A stretch of DNA of 64,000 bases from Roseiarcus sp963784805 (GTDB lineage Bacteria; Pseudomonadota; Alphaproteobacteria; Rhizobiales; Beijerinckiaceae). The stretch spans positions 1 through 64,000 of the forward strand of contig CAWASR010000024.1 in NCBI GenBank assembly GCA_963784805.1, written 5' to 3'. Positions 32,898-41,369 of the stretch are shown here, piece by piece (the first letter of the stretch is position 1; each line of letters opens with the position of its first letter). The translations under genes and the position numbers were made by a program. Below the pieces are notes generated by a model, which searched no databases, was not told where the DNA came from, and worked only from the letters and a program-made list of their open reading frames with translations.

Positions 32898-34394
32898 ATG
32901 ATCGAATATGGGCACTTTATCGGCGGCAAGAACGTCGCTGGCGCGTCAGGCCGCACGGCCGAGATCTTTCAGCCGATGGACGGCACGGTGCGCGCGCATG
33001 TCGCGCTCGCCTCCAAGGCCGAGGTTCGGGCCGCGGTCGAGAACGCCAAGGCGGCGCAGCCCGCCTGGGCCGCGGTCAATCCGCAGCGCCGCGCCCGGGT
33101 GCTGATGAAGTTCATCGACCTGATCGCAAAAAACAACGACCGGCTCGCCGAGACGCTGGCGCGCGAGCACGGCAAGACGATCGCCGACGCCCGGGGCGAC
33201 ATCCAGCGCGGCGTCGAGGTGGTCGAGTTCGCGCTCGGGATCCCGCATCTGATGAAGGGCGAATACACCGACGGCGCGGGACCGGGAATCGATCTCTATT
33301 CGATGCGCCAGCCGCTCGGCGTCGTCGCCGGCATCACGCCGTTCAACTTTCCGGCGATGATCCCCTTATGGAAACTCGCGCCGGCGATCGCCTGCGGCAA
33401 CGCCTTCATCCTCAAGCCCTCGGAACGCGATCCAGGCGTGCCGATGGGCCTCGGAGAACTCTTCGTCGAGGCGGGCGGCCCTCCTGGCATCCTCAACGTC
33501 GTCAACGGCGACAAGGAGGCGGTCGACGCCATTCTCGACGACCCCGACATCCAGGCGATCGGTTTCGTCGGCTCGACACCGATCGCGCACTATATCTATT
33601 CGCGCGGAACCGCGAGCGGCAAGCGGGTGCAGTGCTTCGGCGGCGCCAAGAACCACATGGTGGTTATGCCCGACGCCGACATGGACCAGACGGTCGACGC
33701 GCTGATGGGCGCCGGCTACGGCTCGGCCGGCGAGCGCTGCATGGCGATCTCGGTCGCGGTGCCGGTCGGCCAGAAGACCGCCGATGACCTCGTGAAGCGT
33801 CTCATTCCGCGCGTCGAGTCGCTGAAAATCGGTCCATCGACCGACTCTAGCGCCGACTTCGGCCCGCTCGTCACCAAGGCCGCGCTCGAGAAGGTGCGCG
33901 GCTACGTCGATATCGGAATCAACGAGGGCGCGAAGCTCGTGGTCGACGGGCGCGGCTTCAAGATGCAGGGCTACGAGAACGGCTTCTATCTGGGCGGCTG
34001 CCTGTTCGATCACGTGACGAAGGACATGAGAATCTACAAGGAGGAAATCTTCGGCCCCGTGCTTTCGGTCGTGCGCGCGCATGATTACGGCGAGGCGCTC
34101 GGCCTCTGCAACGACCACGAATACGGCAACGGCGTGGCGATCTTCACCCGCGACGGCGACGCGGCGCGCGACTTCGCCAGCCGGGTCAAGGTCGGGATGG
34201 TCGGCGTCAATGTGCCGATCCCGGTGCCGGTCGCCTATTACACTTTTGGCGGCTGGAAGGGCTCGGGCTTCGGCGATCTCAACCAGCACGGGCCGGATTC
34301 GATCCGCTTCTACACCAGGACCAAGACGGTCACCGCCCGCTGGCCCTCAGGGATCAAGGACGGCGCGAGCTTCACTATTCCGACGATGAACTGA
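32898..34394 (+). CDS. mmsA: CoA-acylating methylmalonate-semialdehyde dehydrogenase
   Basis: 498 residues from the ATG at 32898 with GGGAGCGG upstream. ALDH fold: GVVAGITPFNFPAMIPLWKLAPAIACGN, FVGSTPIAHYIYSRGTASGKRVQCFGGAKNHMVVMPDAD, and catalytic Cys in GYGSAGERCMAISVAVPVG. YKEEIFGPVLSVVRAHDYGEAL is the C-terminal block. It lacks the usual catalytic Glu of hydrolytic ALDHs, as expected for the CoA-dependent MMSDH group. It converts methylmalonate semialdehyde to propionyl-CoA in valine (and myo-inositol) catabolism. Confidence 0.95.
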   Translation: MIEYGHFIGGKNVAGASGRTAEIFQPMDGTVRAHVALASKAEVRAAVENAKAAQPAWAAVNPQRRARVLMKFIDLIAKNNDRLAETLAREHGKTIADARGDIQRGVEVVEFALGIPHLMKGEYTDGAGPGIDLYSMRQPLGVVAGITPFNFPAMIPLWKLAPAIACGNAFILKPSERDPGVPMGLGELFVEAGGPPGILNVVNGDKEAVDAILDDPDIQAIGFVGSTPIAHYIYSRGTASGKRVQCFGGAKNHMVVMPDADMDQTVDALMGAGYGSAGERCMAISVAVPVGQKTADDLVKRLIPRVESLKIGPSTDSSADFGPLVTKAALEKVRGYVDIGINEGAKLVVDGRGFKMQGYENGFYLGGCLFDHVTKDMRIYKEEIFGPVLSVVRAHDYGEALGLCNDHEYGNGVAIFTRDGDAARDFASRVKVGMVGVNVPIPVPVAYYTFGGWKGSGFGDLNQHGPDSIRFYTRTKTVTARWPSGIKDGASFTIPTMN

Positions 34395-34414
34395 AACGCG
34401 CCGCCGGGACGGGG

Positions 34415-34448
34415 GCGCGGGGAGAAGCGCATATTCCTCTCCCCGCGC
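34415..34448 (+). terminator. GC-rich hairpin after mmsA
   Basis: GCGCGGGGAGA, 12-base loop, TCTCCCCGCGC: an 11-pair perfect stem starting 20 bases after the mmsA stop. There is no downstream T-run, so terminator activity is likely but not certain. Confidence 0.55.
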
Positions 34449-34877
34449 CGCGAAGTAAGGATATGCAGGCTCGAAACATCACGGGGCGCGGCCGAATTTA
34501 ATTTCGTTTCGCCGCTTTAACAAAATCAGATATTGTGCTGTCGTTGTTCTGATTTACAGAACCTGTCGACGATCATGGTCTTTTGTCGTCGACGGACGCC
34601 CCGAGGGCCGCGCGCCGCCCTCCGGAGGACGTCCCCTGGGGCCGGAATCGCGACCGCGGCCGGCCAAGTCATTGAGAAGGCCAAAAAACGGCAATAGAAG
34701 GCTATTCCGCTGAGTTGGCATGAATGACGTGTTGGCGCCGCTTCCGCTTCGTTCCGGCGCCATGTCGGTTTGGGATCGGCCGCCGCTTGCGCGCGGGGCT
34801 TGGCGCGTCCCGTCAAGAGCCTTGCGCCCTACGACGCTTCGGAATTCGAGCGGGATCGAAGCGTTGAAGGCGCAACT
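34449..34877. other. Intergenic, no gene recognised
   Basis: About 430 bases between the mmsA hairpin and the convergent secreted-protein gene. It includes a more AT-rich stretch at 34495-34560. No supported coding sequence or repeat. Confidence 0.5.
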
Positions 34878-35195
34878 CTAGAAGCGAAACAGCACGAATC
34901 CCGGTCCCGGAGAGTCGAACCGGTTCAGAAGCCGCTCCTGGCCGCGCATGCCGGTGAAGGTTCCTTCATTAGGCGTCGGCTGGTTGAAGGTGTCGGTCAC
35001 ATATTTGTTATGCGATCCGACAGTCGCAGCCGTTCCGGCCGTCAAGTAAGACTTGCCCGGCCGAACGGTGATCTGTCGACCGGCCGCGGCCTGACGTTTC
35101 GCCGGCCTGTGGGCCGTTTGCGCGCTCGCGTCCGATGGCCAGGCGAGCGCGAGCGAGAGCAAAACGGCGCCCAGAAGTTCAACAGAACGAACCAT
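34878..35195 (-). CDS. Small secreted protein of unknown function
   Basis: 105 residues from the ATG at 35195 (AAGGAAAG upstream). A signal peptide is clear: MVRSVELLGAVLLSLALAWP and SDASAQ, with cleavage after ASA or SAQ. The mature part is basic then Gly/Asn/Thr-rich: GRQITVRPGKSYLTAGT, VGSHNKYVTDTFNQP, ending in FDSPGPGFVLFRF. This VxxGKSYLxAGT...FxxPGPGFxxF pattern resembles short hypothetical secreted proteins of Bradyrhizobium-like bacteria. No function is known. Confidence 0.7.
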   Translation of the reverse strand: MVRSVELLGAVLLSLALAWPSDASAQTAHRPAKRQAAAGRQITVRPGKSYLTAGTAATVGSHNKYVTDTFNQPTPNEGTFTGMRGQERLLNRFDSPGPGFVLFRF

Positions 35196-35436
35196 GCTGC
35201 TTTCCTTGCGCCCGGTAACACGCTCGACGACAATAGCGACAATGTTCCGGGACGCGCGCTCGCGGCGCCCGGCTGAGGCGGGCCGCCCGGCCCCAAGATC
35301 AGTGCCGATACGGAGTCGCCGTGCGGAGGTCAAGTTTGAAACGGTCGTCCAGCTTCGGCGCCGATTGTCGCGGGCGGAAACCTGGGGCAGTCTTGCGCGA
35401 TCCGCGCCATGAAGGAACCAGAGCCGGAAACTTGCG

Positions 35437-36573
35437 ATGTTCGCCCTGACGCCCGATCACCTCGCCGTGCGCGACATGGCGAAGACCTTCGCCGACGAAC
35501 GCATAGCGCCGAACGCGCTTCGCTGGGACGAGACCGAGCATTTTCCCGTCGACGTGCTGCGTGAGGCGGCCGCTCTCGGCATGGCGGCGATCTATGTGCG
35601 TGAGGAGCACGGCGGCAGCGGCATGACGCGGCTCGACGCCGCGCTGATTTTCGAGGCGCTGTCGACCGGCTGTCCCTGCGTCGCGTCCTTCCTGTCGATC
35701 CACAACATGGTTTCCTGGGTCGTCGACCGCTACGGTTCGCCGGAATTGCGGGCCCGCTACCTGCCGCGGCTCGCCAGCATGGAACTGATCGCGAGCTATT
35801 GCCTGACCGAGCCCGGCGCCGGCTCCGACGCCGCCTCCCTGACGACGCGCGCGCGCCGCGACGGCGACGACTATGTGCTCGACGGCGTCAAGCAGTTTAT
35901 TTCCGGCGCCGGCGCGAGCGACGTCTATCTGGTGATGGCCCGAACCGGCGGGCGCGGCGCGAGCGGCGTTTCGGCTTTCATGGTCGAGAGCGGCTCTCCG
36001 GGCCTGAGCTTCGGCGCGATCGAGAAGAAGATGGGCTGGCGGGCGCAGCCGACGCGGCAGGTGATCATGGAAGGCGTGCGCGCGCCAGCGGGCAATCTCG
36101 TCGGCGCCGAGGGCGAGGGCTTCAAGATCGCCATGGCCGGGCTCGACGGCGGACAACTCAATATCGGCGCCTGCTCGATCGGCGGAGGACAGGCGGCGCT
36201 CGACAAGGCGATAGCCTATATGCGCGAGCGCAAGGCGTTCGGGCGGCGAATCGCAGATTTTCAGGCGTTGCAGTTTCGTGTCGCCGACATCGCGACCTCG
36301 CTGGAGACGGCCCGCTCGATCCTGTGGCGCGCGGCAAGCGCGCTCGACCAGCGCTCCCCCGAAGCGACGCGCCTGTGCGGCATGGCCAAACGGGTGGCGA
36401 CTGACGCCGGCTTCGAGGCCGCCAATGACGCGCTCCAATTGTTTGGCGGCTACGGCTATCTCGCCGACTACGGGGTCGAGAAGCTGGTGCGCGACCTTCG
36501 GGTGCACCAGATCCTCGAGGGCACTAACGAGATCATGCGCGTGATCGTCGCGCGCGGCCTGATCGAAAATTGA
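35437..36573 (+). CDS. Isobutyryl-CoA dehydrogenase (acyl-CoA dehydrogenase family)
   Basis: 378 residues, the full ACAD length. FAD/substrate motifs: YCLTEPGAGSDAASLTTRARRDGDDYVLDGVKQFISGAG, and RKAFGRRIADFQALQFRVADIAT. The catalytic Glu is in the C-terminal VHQILEGTNEIMRVIVARGLIE, its position in short-chain and isobutyryl-CoA dehydrogenases. Next to mmsB (17 bases downstream) and near mmsA, it is assigned to the valine pathway, oxidising isobutyryl-CoA to methacrylyl-CoA. Electrons pass to ETF, not encoded here. Confidence 0.9.
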   Translation: MFALTPDHLAVRDMAKTFADERIAPNALRWDETEHFPVDVLREAAALGMAAIYVREEHGGSGMTRLDAALIFEALSTGCPCVASFLSIHNMVSWVVDRYGSPELRARYLPRLASMELIASYCLTEPGAGSDAASLTTRARRDGDDYVLDGVKQFISGAGASDVYLVMARTGGRGASGVSAFMVESGSPGLSFGAIEKKMGWRAQPTRQVIMEGVRAPAGNLVGAEGEGFKIAMAGLDGGQLNIGACSIGGGQAALDKAIAYMRERKAFGRRIADFQALQFRVADIATSLETARSILWRAASALDQRSPEATRLCGMAKRVATDAGFEAANDALQLFGGYGYLADYGVEKLVRDLRVHQILEGTNEIMRVIVARGLIEN

Positions 36574-36590
36574 GCGCGAGGGACATACGA

Positions 36591-37490
36591 ATGGCGAAAC
36601 TCGCATTTCTCGGTCTCGGCAACATGGGGCTCCCGATGGCCGCCAATCTCGTCAAGGCAGGCCATGCGATTCAGGGCTTCGATCTTGACGACGTGGCGAA
36701 GACGGCGGCCGCCGCATCAGGCGTCTCCATTTCGGCCAGCGCGCGCGAGGCGGTTGCGGGCGCCGACGCGGTCCTGACCATGCTGCCGGCCGGACGCCAC
36801 GTGCTGGCGAGTTGGGCGGATTTCCTCGACGCCGCGCCCAAGGGCGCCCTCGTCGTCGATTGCTCGACCATCGACGTCGAAAGCGCCAAGCGCGCGCACG
36901 AGGCCGGCGCCGCGGCGGGCGTGCTGACGCTCGACGCGCCGGTGTCGGGAGGCGTCGGCGGGGCGACCGCCGGGACCCTCACCTTCATGTGCGGCGGCTC
37001 GGACGAGGCGTTCGGGCGGGCGAAGCCGATCCTCGAAAATATGGGCAAGCGCATCGTCCATTGCGGCGGCGCGGGCGCGGGACAGGCGGCGAAAATCTGC
37101 AACAACATGATTCTCGGCGCGACCATGATCGTGACTTGCGAGGCCTTCGCGCTTGCCGAAAGGCTCGGCCTCTCGGCCCAGGCGCTGTTTGACGTCGCTT
37201 CAACCTCGTCGGGACAGTCCTGGTCGCTGACGAGCTACTGCCCGGTTCCGGGTCCCGTCCCTGCGTCCCCCGCCAATCGCGAATACAAACCGGGCTTCGC
37301 CGCCACCCTGATGCTTAAGGACCTGCGGCTGGCGCAGGAGGCGGCTGCAGGCGTTGGGGCCGCTACGCCGCTCGGCGCCGAGGCCGCGCAGCTCTACGCG
37401 TTGTTCGTCTCGGCCGGCCACGGCGGCGACGACTTCTCAGGAATGATCAACTTTTTGCGCGGCGCTCGCGGCTCGGCGAAGGAAAAGTGA
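36591..37490 (+). CDS. mmsB: 3-hydroxyisobutyrate dehydrogenase
   Basis: 299 residues from the ATG at 36591 with GAGGGAC upstream. N-terminal FLGLGNMGLPMAANLVKAGH binds NAD; DAPVSGGVGGATAGTLTFMCGG is the substrate loop; the catalytic Lys is in GAGAGQAAKICNNMILG; the C-domain ends in YALFVSAGHGGDDFSGMINFLRG. It oxidises 3-hydroxyisobutyrate to methylmalonate semialdehyde, the substrate of MmsA. The intervening hydratase and 3-hydroxyisobutyryl-CoA hydrolase are not in this window. Confidence 0.94.
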   Translation: MAKLAFLGLGNMGLPMAANLVKAGHAIQGFDLDDVAKTAAAASGVSISASAREAVAGADAVLTMLPAGRHVLASWADFLDAAPKGALVVDCSTIDVESAKRAHEAGAAAGVLTLDAPVSGGVGGATAGTLTFMCGGSDEAFGRAKPILENMGKRIVHCGGAGAGQAAKICNNMILGATMIVTCEAFALAERLGLSAQALFDVASTSSGQSWSLTSYCPVPGPVPASPANREYKPGFAATLMLKDLRLAQEAAAGVGAATPLGAEAAQLYALFVSAGHGGDDFSGMINFLRGARGSAKEK

Positions 37491-37636
37491 GATTCGATGC
37501 ATAGTTTTTGACCGATAAGGCGGTTCGGGGTCCGATATCGAGCAGGTTGCGAGGTCGGCTCGGGACTTTTTGACGGGGGCGTGGTCCGATCGGGGCCGAC
37601 GCTGGCGCCGGCGACGCAGACGTTTGGAGCAAGCCG

Positions 37637-37820
37637 ATGCACGTTTCAATGTCCAGGTCCTTTGTCGTCGCGCTGGCGACGCTCGCCTGTCGGCGACCAG
37701 CAGTTGACAGCAACTCCGGCCGCCGCTCAGTGGCATGGCGGCGGCTGGCCAGCGGCTCCAACAGTGGCGGACAGTGGCGGAAAAGAAATCGAGCTGCGGC
37801 GCCCGGTCGCCCATTTTTGA
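37637..37820 (+). pseudogene. Possible frameshifted secreted WHGG-type protein
   Basis: From the ATG at 37637 the frame gives a signal-like start, MHVSMSRSFVVALATLA, then turns Arg-rich. In the +1 frame the sequence continues sensibly: VGDQQLTATPAAAQWHGGGWPAAP..., stopping at 37820, with AAAQ-WHGGG looking like a signal cleavage site followed by the His/Gly/Trp motif found in the next gene. One base change near 37690 would join the parts. Weak evidence, because both parts are short. Confidence 0.35.
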
Positions 37821-37942
37821 TCAAATTGCGACCGGAGAATAAGATGACGAGATGTGTCGGGCGTCACTGCGCGCGGCACTGCATCGGCGTACAGCCGGTG
37901 TTGTGCCAAGTTAAGGCTCAAGGCGGTTTGTGGAGGCGGAAA

Positions 37943-38353
37943 ATGCGTAACTCGGTTTCCAAGACGATTATCGCCGGGGTGGCGGCGCTGGCGATGTCGG
38001 CGGGAGCTATTTCCTCGACGGCGCCGGCTGCGGCCGGTGAATGGCATGGCGGCGGAGGCGGCTGGCATGGCGGCGGAGGCGGCTGGCATGGCGGCGGAGG
38101 CGGCTGGCACGCCGGTGGCTGGCATGCCGGCGGTTGGCATGGCGGCCGAGCCTGGCATAACGGTTATTGGCGTGGCGGCCGTTGGTACGGCGGCTGGTGG
38201 GGGCCGGCGGCAGCCGCGGGCCTCGCAGCGGGCGCACTCGCGACCTCTCCGTACTGGGGCGGCTATGCCTACGGCAACGGCTGCTGGGCCTATCGGCCGA
38301 TCTATGATGCCTACGGCCGTTACCTCGGCCAGCGCTACGTGAATATCTGCTGA
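37943..38353 (+). CDS. Secreted Gly/His/Trp-rich repeat protein
   Basis: 136 residues from the ATG at 37943 (GGAGGCGG upstream). The signal peptide is MRNSVSKTIIAGVAALAMSA followed by APAAAGEW. The mature N-terminus has three copies of WHGGGGG, then WHAGG twice and WHGGRAWHNGYWRGG. A hydrophobic GPAAAAGLAAGALA segment precedes a Tyr/Cys-rich tail (YGNGCWAYRPIYDAYGRYLGQRYVNIC) common in Rhizobiales surface proteins. The dense histidines suggest metal binding, but this is inference. Repeat number may vary between strains. Confidence 0.8.
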   Translation: MRNSVSKTIIAGVAALAMSAGAISSTAPAAAGEWHGGGGGWHGGGGGWHGGGGGWHAGGWHAGGWHGGRAWHNGYWRGGRWYGGWWGPAAAAGLAAGALATSPYWGGYAYGNGCWAYRPIYDAYGRYLGQRYVNIC

Positions 38354-38413
38354 CCGGCGCGCCGCGGAGCGCGCTAGTCGGAATTGATGAAGGCCTCGCG
38401 CGGGCGGGGAATT

Positions 38414-39523
38414 TTATTGCTTGCGCGCCTTCCAGAAGGCTCCACCCGTCAGCGGCGCCGGAACGCCGGTAGTGGTGGGAAGGGATAGCGGCGCGCCGCG
38501 CCGCGAGCGCAACGCAAGATAGGCGAAGCACTGGGCCTCGACGCCGTCGCCGTCGAGGCCGATCGTCTCGATCGGTTCGACGGCGACCTCAAGCCTGGCG
38601 GCGAGCTGGCGCATTAGGACTGGATTGCGCCGCCCGCCGCCGCTGACGAGCCAACGCGACGGCGGCTCCGGAACCAGCTTCAAGGCCGCAGCCGTCGCCT
38701 CGACAGTGAACGCGCTCAGCGTCGCCGCTCCGTCCGCGTCGTCGAGCCCATCGATGCAGGCCGCGGCGGCGCTGAAGTGGTTGCGGTCGAGCGATTTGGG
38801 CGCGGGGCGCTCGAAGTAGGGGTCGCCCATCAGCGTCTTCAGCGCCCCAATATCGACTCGGCCGCTTGCCGCCAGCGCCCCGTTCTCGTCGAAGGCGAGG
38901 CTGCGGCGCCGAATAAGGAAATCGTCGATCAGCGCGTTGGCGGGCCCGGTGTCGAAGGCGATGATCTCGCCCGCAGCCCCGAGATAGGTGACGTTGCCGA
39001 CTCCGCCCCAGTTGAGGATCATCAATGGCCGCGTGAGCCCGGCGGCGATTGCGGCGTGGTAGAGCGGCGCGAGCGGCGCGCCCTCGCCGCCCGCTGCGAC
39101 GTCTGCTGAGCGGAAGTCGCAGACGACGTCGATCCCGAGCGCGGCAGCCGCGCGCGCGCCATCGCACAGCTGACGCGTCAGCCTCGCCCGGGGCAGATGC
39201 AGGATGGTCTGGCCGTGCAGGCCGACGAGCGCGACGCTCTCGCGGCGAATCGCAAACCGCCTGAGGAAGGCCTCGACTGCGTCGACATGGGCGTCGGTCA
39301 CCTGGCGCTCGAGGTCGACTTGCGGCTTTTGCGCCTCGCTCGGATCGGCGACGACCGCGCGCAAACTCCTCGCGACGCGCCCCGGATAGGGAAAGGTCGC
39401 ACCCGGTCCCGTCTCCACGCGCGCCTTGCCGTCGCTGCGGATCAGCGCCACATCGATTCCGTCCATCGACGTGCCGCTGATAACGCCGATCGCGGTCTGC
39501 AATTCGCCCAGACCTTCGCTCAT
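38414..39523 (-). CDS. anmK: Anhydro-N-acetylmuramic acid kinase
   Basis: 369 residues from the ATG at 39523. ASKHA fold: GVISGTSMDGIDVALIRSDG (phosphate loop), ALVGLHGQTILHLP, LILNWGGVGNVTYLG-like LMILNWGGVGNVTYL, FDTGPANALID, and WLVSGGGRRNPVLMRQLAARL. It opens the 1,6-anhydro ring and phosphorylates anhMurNAc in cell-wall recycling. The start overlaps the pduO stop by four bases. Confidence 0.94.
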   Translation of the reverse strand: MSEGLGELQTAIGVISGTSMDGIDVALIRSDGKARVETGPGATFPYPGRVARSLRAVVADPSEAQKPQVDLERQVTDAHVDAVEAFLRRFAIRRESVALVGLHGQTILHLPRARLTRQLCDGARAAAALGIDVVCDFRSADVAAGGEGAPLAPLYHAAIAAGLTRPLMILNWGGVGNVTYLGAAGEIIAFDTGPANALIDDFLIRRRSLAFDENGALAASGRVDIGALKTLMGDPYFERPAPKSLDRNHFSAAAACIDGLDDADGAATLSAFTVEATAAALKLVPEPPSRWLVSGGGRRNPVLMRQLAARLEVAVEPIETIGLDGDGVEAQCFAYLALRSRRGAPLSLPTTTGVPAPLTGGAFWKARKQ

Positions 39524-40125
39524 CGGGACTCGGTCTGATGCGCGCCGGGCGCCCACAGGACGTCGGCGGCGCCGCGATCATTGGCGGCGCGCGCGGCGAC
39601 GAACAGGTAATCGGACAGGCGGTTGACATAGGAGAGCGCGGTTTCCCCAATGCGCTCGCCTTCGCTCGCGGCCAACGCCACAACGCTGCGCTCGGCGCGC
39701 CGGCAGACGGCGCGCGCCTGATGCAAAGCGGCCGAGGCCGCCGAGCCGCCCGGCAGCACGAACGAGCGCAGCGGCGCGAGATCCTGATTGAGCACGTCGA
39801 TGGCGCGCTCCAAGGCCTCGACCTGCGAAGGGGCGACCCGCAGCGCCGCGCCGGGCGCCTCGTCCGCGGGCGGCGGCAGGCAGAGGTCGGCGCCGAGATC
39901 GAACAGGTCGTTCTGGATTCGCGCCAGCATCGGCTCGATCGCCGCCAGCGCCGCGTCGTTCGAAGCGCGGGTCGCAAGCCGAGCGAGGCCGATTGCGCAA
40001 TTGGCCTCGTCGACGTCGCCGACGGCGACGATGCGGGGATCGGTTTTGGGGCGGCGCGAGCCGTCGCCGAGGCCCGTCTCGCCCTTGTCGCCGGTGCGGG
40101 TGTAAATGACGTTCAGTCGAACCAT
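39520..40125 (-). CDS. pduO: ATP:cob(I)alamin adenosyltransferase, PduO type
   Basis: 201 residues from the ATG at 40125. Family marks: the N-terminal IYTRTGDKGETGLGDGSRRPKTDPR phosphate-binding loop, VGDVDEANCAIGLAR, IQNDLFDLGADLC, and FVLPGGSAASAALHQARAVCRRAERSVVAL, where the last Arg/Glu line the ATP site. It makes adenosylcobalamin. Together with mmsA-derived propionyl-CoA it would supply methylmalonyl-CoA mutase, which is not in the window. Overlaps anmK, as in many Rhizobiales. Confidence 0.94.
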   Translation of the reverse strand: MVRLNVIYTRTGDKGETGLGDGSRRPKTDPRIVAVGDVDEANCAIGLARLATRASNDAALAAIEPMLARIQNDLFDLGADLCLPPPADEAPGAALRVAPSQVEALERAIDVLNQDLAPLRSFVLPGGSAASAALHQARAVCRRAERSVVALAASEGERIGETALSYVNRLSDYLFVAARAANDRGAADVLWAPGAHQTESR

Positions 40126-40408
40126 GGTCCCCTCGCGGTCCGGGCGCGGCGAATCGCGCCGGCCGCCGTGAGCTTCCGCTCCTCCGCCTATCCCGGCTGA
40201 AGGCGCGCGTCCACCCGAGGCGGATTTGCCGCCGGCGTTCGCTGAAGCGCCGAGCGCGCCGACGCGACGGTGTGGCAGCGCCGGTGCGGGATGCGGCGCG
40301 TCCTCAGTTTGGGCCTTTCCCGCAACAACTGCCGTCTTCAATTCGTCGCCATGGCGATGCGGCCTTCCCGCGCCGCGATCCCGCAGAGCGCGTCGCGCCG
40401 TTCCGACC

Positions 40409-41266
40409 TCACTTCCGCGGCGACGCTGTTCTGACATTCGCGTTGGTGTCGAGCGCTTTGAAGTTGGTGCTGCCGCTCGAGCAGGAATCGGCGGGGTTCG
40501 TCGTCGTGACGACCGCAATCGTATGCCGCCGGCTGGCGGGAAAATTGGCCGGCGCGCAATAGACGAGCTCGTGAGAGAAGCCCTTCGCCGTCACCTGAAA
40601 GGTGTTCGCGACCTCCTGGAACAGCCGCGGATCGGCCGCGCTGTGGCAAAGATAGAGCCACAGCGTCGCTTCCGCAGCGAACTTCTTGCGCACGTCGTCG
40701 AGCGTGAACGACGTCCCGCCGACCGTCATCGAAACGGAGCCGCTGTTCTGCCCGACGTCGCCCCATGTCTTGGCGAAGGGATCCAGAATCGCCTTTGCCG
40801 CCAACACCTGTGTCCAGCCCGTGTCCGGCTTCTGCGCGAGAATGACATTGCTGCCGTCGGCGAGAATTTCCCCTTGAAGCGCAATCAGGCTGGTCGAGCC
40901 GTGCGAGAAGAAATTGAGCCGGCTGATCTTCTTCGGCGCCTTCACGATTTTCAGCAGAAAATCCCAGGTGTCGGCGATCGCAATGCTGCCGGACCCCGCC
41001 ACCGCGAGAAAGTCCAGGGTGCTCGGGAACCATTTGTCGGCGTGAATCTGTTGCAGCTCTTTCTGCGGGGTCCAACTCGCGGGCTTCGGGAAGTCGCCGA
41101 CGAGGCTGAGCTCCTGCGTGGCCGCCGGCCCAGTCCGCAATTGTTGCGGCGGCACGAATCCGATTGGGCCGGGTTTGGCGCCGCTGCCCTGAAGACCCGG
41201 CGGGGGCGCAAGCGGCGTCAACGAGGCCGGTCGGCCGAGGGGATCGGCGGGCGTGGATTCGGCCAT
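40409..41266 (-). CDS. VgrG-linked protein with caspase-like His/Cys pattern (candidate type VI effector)
   Basis: 285 residues, no signal peptide. A Pro/Gly-rich N-terminus (residues 1-65) precedes a compact domain. Two blocks stand out: ISRLNFFSHGSTSLIALQG with His122, and ATLWLYLCHSAADPRLFQEVANTF with Cys207. The spacing and the beta-strand then SHG, and strand then C(H/N)xA, layout resemble DUF4347 and CHAT/caspase-fold proteins, where this His and Cys form the dyad; the assignment is pattern-based only. The gene diverges from vgrG, 103 bases apart. A cargo effector or adaptor role follows from context, not homology. Confidence 0.6.
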   Translation of the reverse strand: MAESTPADPLGRPASLTPLAPPPGLQGSGAKPGPIGFVPPQQLRTGPAATQELSLVGDFPKPASWTPQKELQQIHADKWFPSTLDFLAVAGSGSIAIADTWDFLLKIVKAPKKISRLNFFSHGSTSLIALQGEILADGSNVILAQKPDTGWTQVLAAKAILDPFAKTWGDVGQNSGSVSMTVGGTSFTLDDVRKKFAAEATLWLYLCHSAADPRLFQEVANTFQVTAKGFSHELVYCAPANFPASRRHTIAVVTTTNPADSCSSGSTNFKALDTNANVRTASPRK

Positions 41267-41369
41267 GGAGCGCGGCGCCTCGCTAGCGTAATCAGGCGAA
41301 TGATGTAACTATTTTGCTGGGGCGTAAAGCATTGCGGCGCGCAACCAAACATCAGGAGGACAGATCCTC

